DNA of 64,000 nucleotides from Thioclava atlantica (GTDB lineage: Bacteria; Pseudomonadota; Alphaproteobacteria; Rhodobacterales; Rhodobacteraceae). Both the position numbers and the translations under genes were made by a program. The notes under the pieces were generated by a model that ran no database searches, was not told the origin of the DNA, and saw only the letters and a program-made list of their open reading frames with translations. Location: NCBI RefSeq assembly GCF_000737065.1, contig NZ_AQRC01000001.1:467810-531809 (forward strand), given 5' to 3'. This document shows positions 1 through 10,356 of this stretch, piece by piece; within the stretch, counting starts at the first letter, position 1, and every line of letters starts with the position of its first letter.

Positions 1-363
1 CCGTTGGCCTTCATCGCGTCGAACCTGGTGATCTACTGGACCGGGTTCTACACGAACTCGATCCTGTTCGGGATGCTCGCGGTGGGCTTCGCGATCTACG
101 CCGCCGTGTTCCATTACGTGAAGAAGCGCCCCGCGACCGAATTCGGCTGGCACCATATCGGTTGGCTGGCGCTGTGGTTCGGCGGGATGTGGGTGCTCTC
201 GGCGCTTGGGGGCACCGGGCATGGCTTCAATCTCGTCGGCTTCTGGACCGGGATGGCGCTGGTGGCGCTCTGGTCGCTGGTGGTGATCTGGTTCGCGCTG
301 CGCGGGGCACTTCCGGCCGAGGAAACCGGCGCGCTGATGGAGCGGATCCAGCACGGAAACTGA
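1..363 (+). CDS. APC-type permease, C-terminal fragment (5' end outside window)
   Basis: The reading frame is open from the first base, so only the last 120 residues of a longer integral membrane protein are present. Four hydrophobic segments are visible, including runs such as SILFGMLAVGFAIYAAVF and GMALVALWSLVVIWFAL, followed by a short polar tail ending in IQHGN. The pattern of late membrane helices with a short cytoplasmic tail fits the end of an amino-acid/polyamine (APC superfamily) permease, but the conserved N-terminal half is missing and the substrate cannot be named. A strong hairpin with a T-rich tail follows 25 bases after the stop, so this is probably the last gene of its transcription unit. 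Confidence 0.5.
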   Translation, partial: PLAFIASNLVIYWTGFYTNSILFGMLAVGFAIYAAVFHYVKKRPATEFGWHHIGWLALWFGGMWVLSALGGTGHGFNLVGFWTGMALVALWSLVVIWFALRGALPAEETGALMERIQHGN

Positions 364-387
364 GCCACGCCTAGGGGCTGCAAAACG

Positions 388-419
388 GGCGCGCGGGGAG
401 CACCTCGCGCGCCTTTCTC
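388..419 (+). terminator. Intrinsic terminator after the permease gene
   Basis: A perfect 8-bp stem, GGCGCGCG at 388-395 pairing with CGCGCGCC at 406-413, is followed by TTTCTC. It sits between the permease stop and the convergent acyltransferase stop, so it may serve both strands. Confidence 0.6.
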
Positions 420-428
420 ATGGCCGCT

Positions 429-1295
429 TCAGGGTTTCCAGCGGCGATGGGTCCAGAGCCATTGCTCCATATGCGCCCGGATCTGCTCTTCGAGCCGGTC
501 GTTGAGGACCTGCGTCATCGCCTCGGGATCGCTATGCGCGACCGGCGCCTCGGCGAGGATGCGAAAGCTCAGCCCGTCGGGCTGGCGGATCGCGTAGATC
601 GGGATCAGGTCGGCCTTCATCTTCAGCGCCATCTCGGCCGCCGAAAGGGGGGTGCGCGCGGGCAGGCCGAAGAAGTTCAGCTCCGCCCCCTGGCGAAAGA
701 ACTGGTCGAAGCCGAACGCGACCATCCCGCCATCGCGCAAGAACCGCATCATGTCGCCCAGGCCCCGGCGCGAGCGCGCGAAAAGCGGCTGCGCGATGGC
801 GGAGATCGTGGTGACGTATTGCTCGTTGAAGGCGGGGTTGTTCATCGGGCGGTAGATCGCGCCCACCCGGTAGCCGCGCGCGGCCAATGCTGCGCGCCAC
901 GCATCGTAGTTGCCGAAATGCCCGGCGGCGAGAACGACCGGGCGGCCGTCGCGATGCGCCCGCTCGAGCGCCTCTGCGCCGGGGCCCTCGATCGGCAGAT
1001 CGCGCACCCGCGCCACGAATTCCTCGCCCGAATAGATCTCGGCCAGCATCCGTCCCAGGCTGTCGGGCACCGCACGCTCGAGCCGTTTCACCTCTTCGGG
1101 CGGGAGCTCCGGGCAGGCGAGGGCGAGGTTCGCACGGATCTTGCGGGTGAAACCGATCAGCGGCGCGATCCGCGCCACCATCCGGCCGGCGAGCGGCACG
1201 CGCGTCTCGTAGGGCAGGCGCTGGACGACCCACATCACCGCCACGAAGAGTGCGTTCGAGATCCGGTCGGACAGAGAGGCGGTTCGGTTCATCAT
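429..1295 (-). CDS. LpxL/HtrB-family lysophospholipid acyltransferase
   Basis: A protein of about 288 residues of the lipid A late-acyltransferase (LpxL/HtrB/LpxM) superfamily. These enzymes transfer a fatty acyl chain to a lipid A or lysophospholipid acceptor at the inner membrane. The catalytic HX4D motif is present as HFGNYD within AAGHFGNYDAW, and a later FGFDQ/FFGLPA block matches the family substrate-binding region. An N-terminal hydrophobic stretch (ALFVAVMWVV) would anchor it. I start at the ATG pair at 1295/1292, 14 bases after the upstream EamA gene stops; an ATG at 1355 would overlap that gene by 47 bases and looks less likely. It is the last gene of a tkt-EamA-acyltransferase run on the minus strand. 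The acceptor (lipid A or ornithine/phospholipid) is not settled by sequence. Confidence 0.8.
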   Translation of the reverse strand: MMNRTASLSDRISNALFVAVMWVVQRLPYETRVPLAGRMVARIAPLIGFTRKIRANLALACPELPPEEVKRLERAVPDSLGRMLAEIYSGEEFVARVRDLPIEGPGAEALERAHRDGRPVVLAAGHFGNYDAWRAALAARGYRVGAIYRPMNNPAFNEQYVTTISAIAQPLFARSRRGLGDMMRFLRDGGMVAFGFDQFFRQGAELNFFGLPARTPLSAAEMALKMKADLIPIYAIRQPDGLSFRILAEAPVAHSDPEAMTQVLNDRLEEQIRAHMEQWLWTHRRWKP

Positions 1296-1308
1296 CGTGA
1301 GAAGAAGA

Positions 1309-2237
1309 TCAGGCTTGGCTGAGGCGCGCGGCACGGCGCTCGCGTGACCAGACATAGAGCCCGGCGCCCACGATCACAACCGCCCCGATGATCGTATAGG
1401 CATCGGGCAGCTGGCCGAACATCAGCCACCCCCAGAGAGAGGCGAAGAGAAGCCCCGAATAGCCGAAGGGCGCCAGCGTGCCCGCCTCGGCGAGCGCGAA
1501 GGCGCGGATCAGCAGGAACTGGCTGAGGCTCCCCGCGAGGCCGAGGGCGAGAAAGATCCAGAGATCCGCAGGCGCGACCGGTTGCCAGACGAAGGGCAGG
1601 GCGAGCGAGGAGAGCGCCAGCCCCACGAAGGCCGACCAGAGCTGGGATGTGGCCGCCGCGTCGCCGCGCAGATGGCGCGTCAGCAGCACCGCTCCCGCGA
1701 AGCTGAAGGCGGCGAGCAGGGCGAGAAAGGCCGCCGGATGCACCCCGCCCAGCCCCGGGCGCAGGATGATCATCGCGCCCGCGAAGGCCGCGCCGATCCC
1801 GAACAGACGATGCGCGCCGAGCCGCTCGCCGAGAAACAGCGCCGCGCCCAGCGTGACGAGCACCGGGTTCAGATCGCCAAGCGCGGTGGCGGTGGCCAGC
1901 GGAACATGGCGCAGCGAGAAGAAGAAGGCGACGATGGCACCGATCTGGAACAGCGCGCGGCCCAGCTGCATCCCGGGCTGTGCGCTGCGCAGGCGCGCGG
2001 TCAGGCTGGTGCGGAAGATCAGCGCCAGAACGGCGGCGTTCACGGCGAACCGCGCCCAGACGATCTGAAGCGGGTGATAGCCCTCGCCGAGGAGCTTGGC
2101 GAAAGCGTCCATCAGCGTGAGCATGGAAAAGGCGGCGAGCATCAGGGCGACGCCGAGCCCGGGCCGGTCGGAACCCGGATGTGCAGAGGGGGCCACGGCG
2201 GGCCCCCTCGCAGTGCCTTTGATCGCAGGCAGGGCCA

Positions 2238-2238
<1 letters not shown>
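1309..2238 (-). CDS. EamA/DMT-family transporter
   Basis: A 309-residue protein with about ten hydrophobic helices arranged as two EamA repeats (roughly residues 28-155 and 168-300), typical of drug/metabolite transporters that export amino acids or related metabolites. Signature stretches include LSLRHVPLATATALGDLNPV-like helix starts and GTLAPFGYSGLLFASLWG in the second repeat. The start ATG shares one base with the transketolase stop (TGATG at 2240-2236), so translation is probably coupled to tkt. Substrate unknown. The other EamA genes in this window (12212 and 14741) are separate, unlinked members of the same superfamily. Confidence 0.85.
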
Positions 2239-4256
<2,018 letters not shown>

Positions 4257-4292
4257 GACGGTTCCTTTCGCGGGGCAGCTCTACGGTTTGCG

Positions 4293-4308
4293 ACCCTGAT
4301 AACAGGGT
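4293..4308. promoter_or_regulatory. Inverted repeat in the tkt leader
   Basis: ACCCTG-ATAA-CAGGGT is a perfect 6-bp dyad 37 bases upstream of the tkt start and 143 bases upstream of the divergent gene at 4451. It could be an operator or an mRNA hairpin; no known regulator is assigned. Confidence 0.35.
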
Positions 4309-4450
4309 TCGGAGCGAGATCAAGCGCGGCCCACAAGTGCTTGGGGCAAAAGGGTGGGCTTGGCTTCGCCAACAGGGTTAAACTGCGCGAAACCCTGCCC
4401 CCCGGCTGCGATTCGGGGAGGAAGCGGACGAAGAGGACGAGGAGGCGAGT

Positions 4451-5029
4451 ATGAGCGACATAGCCGAATACGAACGCCGGATCGCCTACGCGCTCGAACG
4501 GATCGGGCGCGGGGTCGAGACGCTCAAGCACAGAGGGGCCGCGCAGGCTGCGGCTGCGGCTGCCGCGACGGATGCGCCCGAACTCGAGGCGGAGGCGCCG
4601 GAGGCCGCGCTTGCGCCGGTGCCGGAGCAGGCCCCCGAAGTTGCGGCCGATCCCGCCGAGGTGGCCGAACTCAAGGCCGCGCTCGAGGCCGAGCGGCTCG
4701 CGAATGCGCAGCTCTCCGAACGCGTCCGCGCAATCCGCGAAAAGCAGGACACGACCCTGAATGCGATGGAACGCAAATACGGCGCGGCGGTGCGGGCGCA
4801 GGAAGCCGCCTTCAAGGAGGTCGCCGCGCTCAAGCAGGCCAATGCCGGTCTGATGGCGGCCAATCGCAAGCTGATGGATGAAGGCGTCGCCTTCTCCGAC
4901 GAGGCTCTGATGGCCGAGTTGCAGGCCCTGCGCACCGCGCGCGAGAGCGAACGCGCCGAGCTCGAGCAGATCATCGCCGAGCTCGATCCGATCATCGAAA
5001 GCGCAACGGGGGAGAGCGAAGATGCCTGA
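4451..5029 (+). CDS. Coiled-coil protein encoded upstream of zapA
   Basis: A 192-residue acidic protein that I do not recognise as a named family. It has a short N-terminal helix (EYERRIAYALERIGRGVETL), an Ala/Glu/Pro-rich linker (about residues 30-75), and a long heptad-patterned helix from about 75 to the end, so a coiled coil is expected. No signal peptide or membrane segment is seen, so it is cytoplasmic. It overlaps the zapA start by 8 bases and they are surely co-translated, which suggests a role in the Z-ring or a ZapA partner, by context only. The start has a GAGGAGGCGAGT ribosome-binding site. Confidence 0.7.
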   Translation: MSDIAEYERRIAYALERIGRGVETLKHRGAAQAAAAAAATDAPELEAEAPEAALAPVPEQAPEVAADPAEVAELKAALEAERLANAQLSERVRAIREKQDTTLNAMERKYGAAVRAQEAAFKEVAALKQANAGLMAANRKLMDEGVAFSDEALMAELQALRTARESERAELEQIIAELDPIIESATGESEDA

Positions 5030-5399
5030 ACTGACGATTTCGGTGGGCGGGCGCGATTTCGAAGTCGCCTGCCAGCAGGGCGAAGAGCATTTCCTGCGCT
5101 CCGCCGCCGCGATGCTCGATGCCGAGGCGCAGACACTTCTGGGCCAGATCGGCCGCATTCCCGAGACCCGGATGCTGCTGATGGCGGGGCTGATGCTCGC
5201 CGACAAGGCGGCCGGGATCGAGGATCAGCTGCGCGAGACTCAGAACCGGCTCGGAGAATTGCAGGCCCGGATCGACCAGCTTCAGGCCAATCCCGCGCAG
5301 GTCGAAGTGCCCGTGGTGCCGACCGAGGTGACCGATACGCTGGCCGAGATCGCCGCGCGGGCCGAAGCCCTGGCCGATCGGGTGGAGGAAGACGTATGA
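5022..5399 (+). CDS. zapA: Cell division protein ZapA
   Basis: A 125-residue ZapA protein, which binds FtsZ and bundles protofilaments at mid-cell. The N-terminal globular part carries the family pattern (LTISVGGRDFEVACQQGEE then LLMAGLMLADK) and the C-terminal half is a helical coiled coil (EDQLRETQNRLGELQARIDQ) for dimer/tetramer assembly. The extended tail after residue 95 is low-complexity, common in alphaproteobacterial ZapA. The gene overlaps the preceding coiled-coil gene by 8 bases and the following MliC-like gene by 4 (ATGA), marking a three-gene operon. Confidence 0.85.
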   Translation: MPELTISVGGRDFEVACQQGEEHFLRSAAAMLDAEAQTLLGQIGRIPETRMLLMAGLMLADKAAGIEDQLRETQNRLGELQARIDQLQANPAQVEVPVVPTEVTDTLAEIAARAEALADRVEEDV

Positions 5400-5785
5400 G
5401 GGCAGGGCGCCTTCTGGTCGCCCTCTCCCTTGGCCTCGCGGGCCCGGCGCTGGCGCAGGAAGCCGGACAGGCCGAGAGGCTCACGCCGGTCGATGCCGCC
5501 CCCGATATTCCCGCCGTCGTCACCCGCGTCTATGTTTGCGAGCGCAGCGCGCGGGTGCCGGTCGTCTATCTCAATGACAGCGATCCGCAGCGCGTCGTTC
5601 TCATGATCGAGGGACGGCTTGTGGCGATGGACCATATCCGCTCGGCCGATGGCGCGAAATATGCCGAGGATGGCGAGGGCGCGGCGGGCTATGTCTGGTG
5701 GACCAAGGGGGCCGGCGCGATGCTCGACTGGATCGCCGAGGATGGCGAGGCCCAGGCTCTGCTGAGCGGCTGCCAGGAAGAATGA
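5396..5785 (+). CDS. MliC-like C-type lysozyme inhibitor domain protein, secreted
   Basis: A 129-residue exported protein. A Sec signal peptide (MRAGRLLVALSLGLAGPALA with cleavage after ALA) is followed by a domain with the MliC pattern: YVCERSARVPVVYLND, a mid strand VVLMIEG, the SADGAKYAEDG segment and GYVWWTKG. MliC proteins bind c-type lysozyme in the periplasm and protect peptidoglycan. The two cysteines (in YVCE and LLSGC) could form the family disulfide. No lipobox is present, so it is likely soluble rather than a lipoprotein. It overlaps zapA by 4 bases (ATGA), an unusual pairing of a division protein with a lysozyme inhibitor. Confidence 0.7.
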   Translation: MRAGRLLVALSLGLAGPALAQEAGQAERLTPVDAAPDIPAVVTRVYVCERSARVPVVYLNDSDPQRVVLMIEGRLVAMDHIRSADGAKYAEDGEGAAGYVWWTKGAGAMLDWIAEDGEAQALLSGCQEE

Positions 5786-5807
5786 GCCCGCGTTCCTGAT
5801 CCCGTCC

Positions 5808-5827
5808 TGCGCCGGTAGGGAGCGGCG
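5808..5827. repeat. Inverted repeat after the zapA operon
   Basis: GCGCCG (5808-5813) and CGGCGC (5822-5827) form a perfect 6-bp hairpin with an 8-base loop 23 bases after the MliC-like gene. It has no T-run, so it is at best a weak terminator for the plus strand. Confidence 0.35.
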
Positions 5828-5860
5828 CCTCTTGGCGACTGAGTGCGCCGGGGAGAGAAG

Positions 5861-5892
5861 ATCCCCGCCGGGCGGATGCCGCCGGCGGGGAT
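5861..5892 (-). terminator. Hairpin at the 3' end of purF
   Basis: ATCCCCGCCGG at 5861-5871 pairs perfectly with CCGGCGGGGAT at 5882-5892. On the minus strand it follows the purF stop by about 20 bases and is trailed by CTTCTCTCC. The pyrimidine tail is weak in T, so termination may be partial. Confidence 0.5.
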
Positions 5893-5913
5893 ATCTCGGT
5901 CAGATGAAGAGCT

Positions 5914-7389
5914 TTACTCGGCGGCCTTCATCTCGAAACCCTTCTCAAGCTGGTCCGAGGGGGTGATCGGATATTCGCCCGAGAAGCAGGCATCGCAATA
6001 TTGCGGGCAGGCGTTGTTGCGGCCCTCGGCCTCGCCCACCGCACGGTAGAGCCCGTCGAGCGAGATGAATTTCAGGCTGTCGACGCCAACCCATTGACGC
6101 ATCTCTTCTTCGGTCATCTGTGCCGCGAGCAGCTTGTCGCGGTTGGGCGTGTCCACACCGTAGAAGCACGGCCAGGCGGTGGGCGGGGAGGCGATCCGGA
6201 AATGCACCTCCTTGGCGCCCGCGTCGAGGATCATGTCCTTGATCTTCCGCGAGGTCGTGCCCCGCACGACCGAGTCGTCCACCAGGATCACCCGCTTGCC
6301 GCGGATCAGCGACTTGTTGACGTTGAGCTTGAGGCGCACGCCCATGTTGCGGATCTGCTCGGTCGGCTCGATGAAGGTGCGGCCCATATACTGGTTGCGC
6401 GTGATGCCGAGCGCGAAGGGGATGCCGCTTTCCTGGCTATAGCCGATCGCGGCAGGGGTGCCGCTGTCGGGCACGGGGCAGACGAGATCCGCGTCGACCG
6501 GGGCTTCGCGGGCCAGTTCCACGCCGATTGCGCGGCGGGTCTCATAGACCGAGCGGCCGCCGATGATGCTGTCGGGGCGCGAGAAATAGACATGTTCGAA
6601 GATGCAGAAGCGGCCCGTCGAGGGGCCGAAGGGGCGCGAGCTTTCGATATGGCCGTCCTGAATGACGACCATCTCGCCGGGATCGATCTCGCGCACGAAT
6701 TCCGCGCCGATGATGTCGAGCGCGCAGGTTTCCGAGCTGAGCACGTAGCCCTTGTCGCCGATCCGGCCGAGCACGAGCGGGCGCACGCCCAGCGGGTCGC
6801 GCACGCCGATCAGTTTGGTGCGGGTCATCGCCACCACCGAGAAGGCCCCTTCGACGCGGCGCAGCGCGTCGGCGATCCGGTCGGCGTGCTTGCGCTGGAT
6901 CGAACGCGCCATCAGGTGGATGATGCATTCGCTGTCCGAGCTGGACTGGAAGATCGCGCCGCGCTCGATCAGCTCGCGGCGGAGCGCTTCGGCATTGGTC
7001 AGGTTGCCGTTATGCGCGACCGCGCAGCCGCCCATCGAGAACTCGCCGAAGAAGGGCTGGATGTCGCGGATCACCGCGGCCTTGGAGCCGGCGGTGGAGT
7101 AGCGCACATGGCCGATCGCGACGTCGCCGGGCAGCGTCTCCATCAGGCTCGACTTGGTGAAATTGTCGCGCACATAGCCGAAACGGTGGGCGGAGTTGAA
7201 CCCTTTCTCCGGGTCATGGGCGACGATGCCGCCCGCTTCCTGGCCGCGATGCTGGAGTGCGTGAAGCCCGAGCGCCACGAAATTCGCGGCGTCCGAGACC
7301 CCGACCACGCCGAAGACGCCGCATTCCTCCTTGAGGTGGTCGTCGTCGAACGGATGGGCGAAATGATGTTTGTCGGCGGGGCAGGACAT
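5914..7389 (-). CDS. purF: Amidophosphoribosyltransferase
   Basis: A 491-residue enzyme of the first committed step of purine synthesis, converting PRPP and glutamine to phosphoribosylamine. The catalytic N-terminal cysteine is Cys23 in KEECGVFGV, so about 22 residues form a removable propeptide. The glutamine-amidotransferase half runs to about residue 250 (HALQHRGQEAGGI, GHVRYSTAG), and the C-terminal phosphoribosyltransferase half holds the PRPP loop VILVDDSVVRGTTSRK. The chosen ATG at 7389 has a CGGAG ribosome-binding site; an upstream ATG at 7422 is in frame but has no good site. It is the last gene of radA-cvpA-purF, the same cvpA-purF order as in enterobacteria. Confidence 0.96.
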   Translation of the reverse strand: MSCPADKHHFAHPFDDDHLKEECGVFGVVGVSDAANFVALGLHALQHRGQEAGGIVAHDPEKGFNSAHRFGYVRDNFTKSSLMETLPGDVAIGHVRYSTAGSKAAVIRDIQPFFGEFSMGGCAVAHNGNLTNAEALRRELIERGAIFQSSSDSECIIHLMARSIQRKHADRIADALRRVEGAFSVVAMTRTKLIGVRDPLGVRPLVLGRIGDKGYVLSSETCALDIIGAEFVREIDPGEMVVIQDGHIESSRPFGPSTGRFCIFEHVYFSRPDSIIGGRSVYETRRAIGVELAREAPVDADLVCPVPDSGTPAAIGYSQESGIPFALGITRNQYMGRTFIEPTEQIRNMGVRLKLNVNKSLIRGKRVILVDDSVVRGTTSRKIKDMILDAGAKEVHFRIASPPTAWPCFYGVDTPNRDKLLAAQMTEEEMRQWVGVDSLKFISLDGLYRAVGEAEGRNNACPQYCDACFSGEYPITPSDQLEKGFEMKAAE

Positions 7390-7493
7390 GGCAGCAGCTC
7401 CGAATGGTGCGAGGGCGGGCACTGCGCGCCCTCATAAAGCCAAACGCGAGGGCTGTTAACCCCTCGCGCTGGAAATCCGTCATCTCGATGTCA

Positions 7494-8108
7494 TCAATTG
7501 CCGGCAGCGGGAGGCAATTGATCGGTGCGCGCGGGCGCATCCGTCGCGCCTTCCGGCGCAGGGCAGGCGGAGACGAGTTGCTCGTAGCGGCCCACGATCC
7601 AGCCGGGCGCATCGGCCGGCATCGATTCGTCGAGCTGGGCCGAGACATTCGCGAAGACCTTGGCCGAGCGCGAGTCGTCGACCACCGGGATCGGATCGTT
7701 GCTCATGACGCGATCATAGACGACGAAGGCCACGGCCACGAGGATCACGCCGCGCAGCACCCCGAACAGGAAGCCCAGACCCTGGTCGATCCCGCCAAGC
7801 GCCGAGCGCTGCACCGCGGAGGCGAAGAGCGGCGTGAGGATCGAGAACACGACCAGCGCGAGGGCAAAGACCACGGCGAAGCCGCCGATCATCCCCATTT
7901 CGCAGCTATTGCCGATGAACCTGTCGAGGAAGGGCAGTTGCTGCACCAGAGGGCGCGCCTCGTTGGCGAACATGTAGGCGACGATGGCGGCGGCGATCCA
8001 GCCGACGATCGCCAGCGCCTCGCGGACGAACCCGCGCGCATAGGCGAGGATCGCCGAGAGTATGATGACAACCGCCACGATGGCATCGACGATGGTGAAC
8101 CCGTCCAT
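7494..8108 (-). CDS. cvpA: CvpA family membrane protein
   Basis: A 204-residue inner-membrane protein of the colicin V production (CvpA) family. It begins with the typical MDGFTIVDAIVAVVIILSA and has four hydrophobic segments (about residues 5-22, 28-45, 63-85 and 103-120), then a periplasmic or cytoplasmic tail of 80 residues rich in Ala/Pro/Asp that ends PAAGN. The biochemical role of CvpA is unresolved; envelope homeostasis and link to purine genes are known from enterics. It lies between radA (23 bases upstream) and purF (104 bases downstream). An AGGGAG site precedes the ATG. Confidence 0.88.
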   Translation of the reverse strand: MDGFTIVDAIVAVVIILSAILAYARGFVREALAIVGWIAAAIVAYMFANEARPLVQQLPFLDRFIGNSCEMGMIGGFAVVFALALVVFSILTPLFASAVQRSALGGIDQGLGFLFGVLRGVILVAVAFVVYDRVMSNDPIPVVDDSRSAKVFANVSAQLDESMPADAPGWIVGRYEQLVSACPAPEGATDAPARTDQLPPAAGN

Positions 8109-8131
8109 TTGCGCTCCCTGTGTCGTTCGCG

Positions 8132-9496
8132 CTAGCCCGCGCCGAACATCTCTCCTGTGAAGGTCACGAGATCGCCCAGCCTGCGCAACGCCATCCCGCT
8201 CTCGCCATCAATCTTCGTTCCCGACGGCGCGACCGCTTGTGAAAAACCAAGTTTCGCCGCTTCTTTCAACCTGTTTTCGGCCTGACCCACCGGACGCAGC
8301 GCTCCGGAGAGACTGATTTCGCCGAAAACCACCATATCGGCGGGCAGGGCGGCGTCTTCGCGCGCACTCAGGAGCGCGGCCGCGGCGGCGAGGTCGGCGG
8401 CGGGTTCCACCACCTTCATGCCGCCCGCCACGTTGAGAAACACGTCGAGCCCCGCGAAGGGGATGCCGCAGCGGCTTTCGAGTACCGCGAGGATGGTCGA
8501 GATCCGCCCCGCATCGAGGCCGACGACGGTGCGCCGCGGCGAGGCGAGAGAGGAGGGGGCGACCAGCGCCTGGATCTCGGTGAGCACGGGGCGCGTGCCT
8601 TCGATGCCTGCGAAAACGGCCGATCCGGGCGCGGGCTGGCCGCGTTCGGAGAGAAACAGCGCCGAGGGGTTCGCTACCTCGGCAAGCCCCGATCCGGTCA
8701 TCTCGAAGACGCCGATTTCCGAGGCCGGGCCGAAGCGGTTCTTCACCGCCCGCAGGATCCGGAACTGGTGGCCGCGCTCGCCCTCGAAGTAAAGGACCGT
8801 GTCGACCATGTGCTCGATCACGCGGGGCCCCGCGATCTGGCCTTCCTTGGTGACGTGGCCCACCAGGACCACCGCCGTGCCGCGCCGCTTGGCGAAGGTG
8901 ACAAGCTCGTGAGCGGCCGCGCGCAACTGGCTGACCGAGCCCGGCGCGCTGTCGACGCTGTCCGACCACATGGTCTGGATCGAATCGATGATCACGAGAT
9001 CGGGGCGCTCGGTCTCGAGCGTGGTGAGGATGTCGCGCAGGTTGGTTTCCGCACCCAGCTTGACCGGCGCATCCGCGAGGCCGAGCCTCTGGGCCCGCAT
9101 CCGCACCTGGCTGGCCGCCTCCTCACCCGAGATGTAGAACGCCTTGAGGCCCGCCCGCGCGAAACTCGCCGTGGCCTGCAGCAGAAGGGTGGATTTCCCG
9201 ATCCCCGGATCGCCGCCCACGAGCACGGCGCTCGCGGGGACGAGCCCGCCGCCCAGGACACGGTCGAGTTCGGCCATCCCGGACCGCGCCCGCGGGGGCG
9301 GGGTCTCGCGCGTGTCGAGCGCCGAGAGCGCGATCACCTTGCCCTTGGCCGCACCGAGCCCCGAGCCGGGCGTCGCCGAGAGCGGGCTTTCCTCGTGGAT
9401 CGAGTTCCACGCCCCGCAGGCATCGCAGCGGCCCGACCACTTGGCATGGCTCGCCCCGCATTCGGAGCAGCGAAAGATGGGGGAGGATTTGGCCAT
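8132..9496 (-). CDS. radA: DNA repair protein RadA
   Basis: A 454-residue RecA-like branch-migration helicase of recombination repair. It has the N-terminal C4 zinc finger (CSEC...CDACG, residues 10-28), a Walker A motif GGDPGIGKSTLLLQA near residue 94, the RadA-specific KNRFG motif (AVKNRFGPASEIG) and the C-terminal Lon-protease-like domain (AALLSAREDAALPADMVVFGEISL). Length and domain order match bacterial RadA/Sms. It heads the radA-cvpA-purF run; an AAGGGACC site precedes the start. Confidence 0.96.
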   Translation of the reverse strand: MAKSSPIFRCSECGASHAKWSGRCDACGAWNSIHEESPLSATPGSGLGAAKGKVIALSALDTRETPPPRARSGMAELDRVLGGGLVPASAVLVGGDPGIGKSTLLLQATASFARAGLKAFYISGEEAASQVRMRAQRLGLADAPVKLGAETNLRDILTTLETERPDLVIIDSIQTMWSDSVDSAPGSVSQLRAAAHELVTFAKRRGTAVVLVGHVTKEGQIAGPRVIEHMVDTVLYFEGERGHQFRILRAVKNRFGPASEIGVFEMTGSGLAEVANPSALFLSERGQPAPGSAVFAGIEGTRPVLTEIQALVAPSSLASPRRTVVGLDAGRISTILAVLESRCGIPFAGLDVFLNVAGGMKVVEPAADLAAAAALLSAREDAALPADMVVFGEISLSGALRPVGQAENRLKEAAKLGFSQAVAPSGTKIDGESGMALRRLGDLVTFTGEMFGAG

Positions 9497-9538
9497 CGGG
9501 TCCCTTGGTTCAATTGAGTGCCGCGCGCGCGGCGCGCG

Positions 9539-10354
9539 TCAGCTGCGTTCGAGATTGGCGGCGATCAGATCGGCGCATTGCGCGGGATGGGTCACGGGCA
9601 GCATATGGCCCGCGCCCTGGATGCAGGCAACTCCCACATCGGGCAGCCGCGCCGCGATCGCCTCGGCCACTTTCGGCATGGTCGGCGGCGAGCGGTCGCC
9701 ATGGATGATCATCGCGGGCGCGTCGATCCCCTCGATCCCGCCGGCCCGGGCGATGCCGGCCGGGTCCTCGAAATTGGCGCGCGAGATGTTCTCGACCATC
9801 GGCATCGAGGCGATGAAGCGCTCGCGATGGGCTTCGGAATAGCTCTCCCAGGGCTGGCCGGTGCCCCAGTCGCGCATGAAGCCGTGCGCGGCGGGCTCGC
9901 AATCGCCTTCCGCCATCAGCGCCTCGAAATGGTCCTGCTTGGCGCGCAGGGCCTGCCAGTCGGGATCGCTCTCGGGCAGCGCCGCGAAGAGCACGGGCTC
10001 GATCAGGGTGAGCGAGCGCACCGCCTCGGGCGCGCCCACCGCGATGCGCAGCGCCACGCTCGCGCCGAAGCTGTGCCCGATCAGGTCCACAGGACGCTCG
10101 ATGAAGCTCGCGGCGATCCGGGTGACCTGGGTCTGGAACGCGCCGGGCTCGGCGGGGTCGCCGCGCCAGGGCGCGGACTGGCCGTGGCTCGGCTGATCGA
10201 AGGCGATGGTGGAGAGCTCGCCCGCGAAAGGCTCGAGCGCGCCCGCCCAGAGGTTGGAACTGCCAAGCGTGCAATGGATGGCGATCGCGGGGCGCGCGCC
10301 ATGACCGAAGCTCTGCCAGAAGATCTCGGCGCCTTGCCGGAGGTCGCGGGGCAT
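9539..10354 (-). CDS. Alpha/beta-hydrolase
   Basis: A 271-residue cytoplasmic alpha/beta-hydrolase fold protein. The nucleophile elbow is GHSFGAS (catalytic Ser in VDLIGHSFGASVAL), an early oxyanion-type strand is AIHCTLGSS, and the late His is in GAGHMLPVTHP; an Asp that completes the triad is probably in IIHGDRSPPT. Substrate is unknown. The ATG at 10354 lies 2 bases after the preceding isomerase gene, so the two are co-transcribed and may act on one pathway. Confidence 0.8.
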   Translation of the reverse strand: MPRDLRQGAEIFWQSFGHGARPAIAIHCTLGSSNLWAGALEPFAGELSTIAFDQPSHGQSAPWRGDPAEPGAFQTQVTRIAASFIERPVDLIGHSFGASVALRIAVGAPEAVRSLTLIEPVLFAALPESDPDWQALRAKQDHFEALMAEGDCEPAAHGFMRDWGTGQPWESYSEAHRERFIASMPMVENISRANFEDPAGIARAGGIEGIDAPAMIIHGDRSPPTMPKVAEAIAARLPDVGVACIQGAGHMLPVTHPAQCADLIAANLERS

Positions 10355-10356
10355 GC

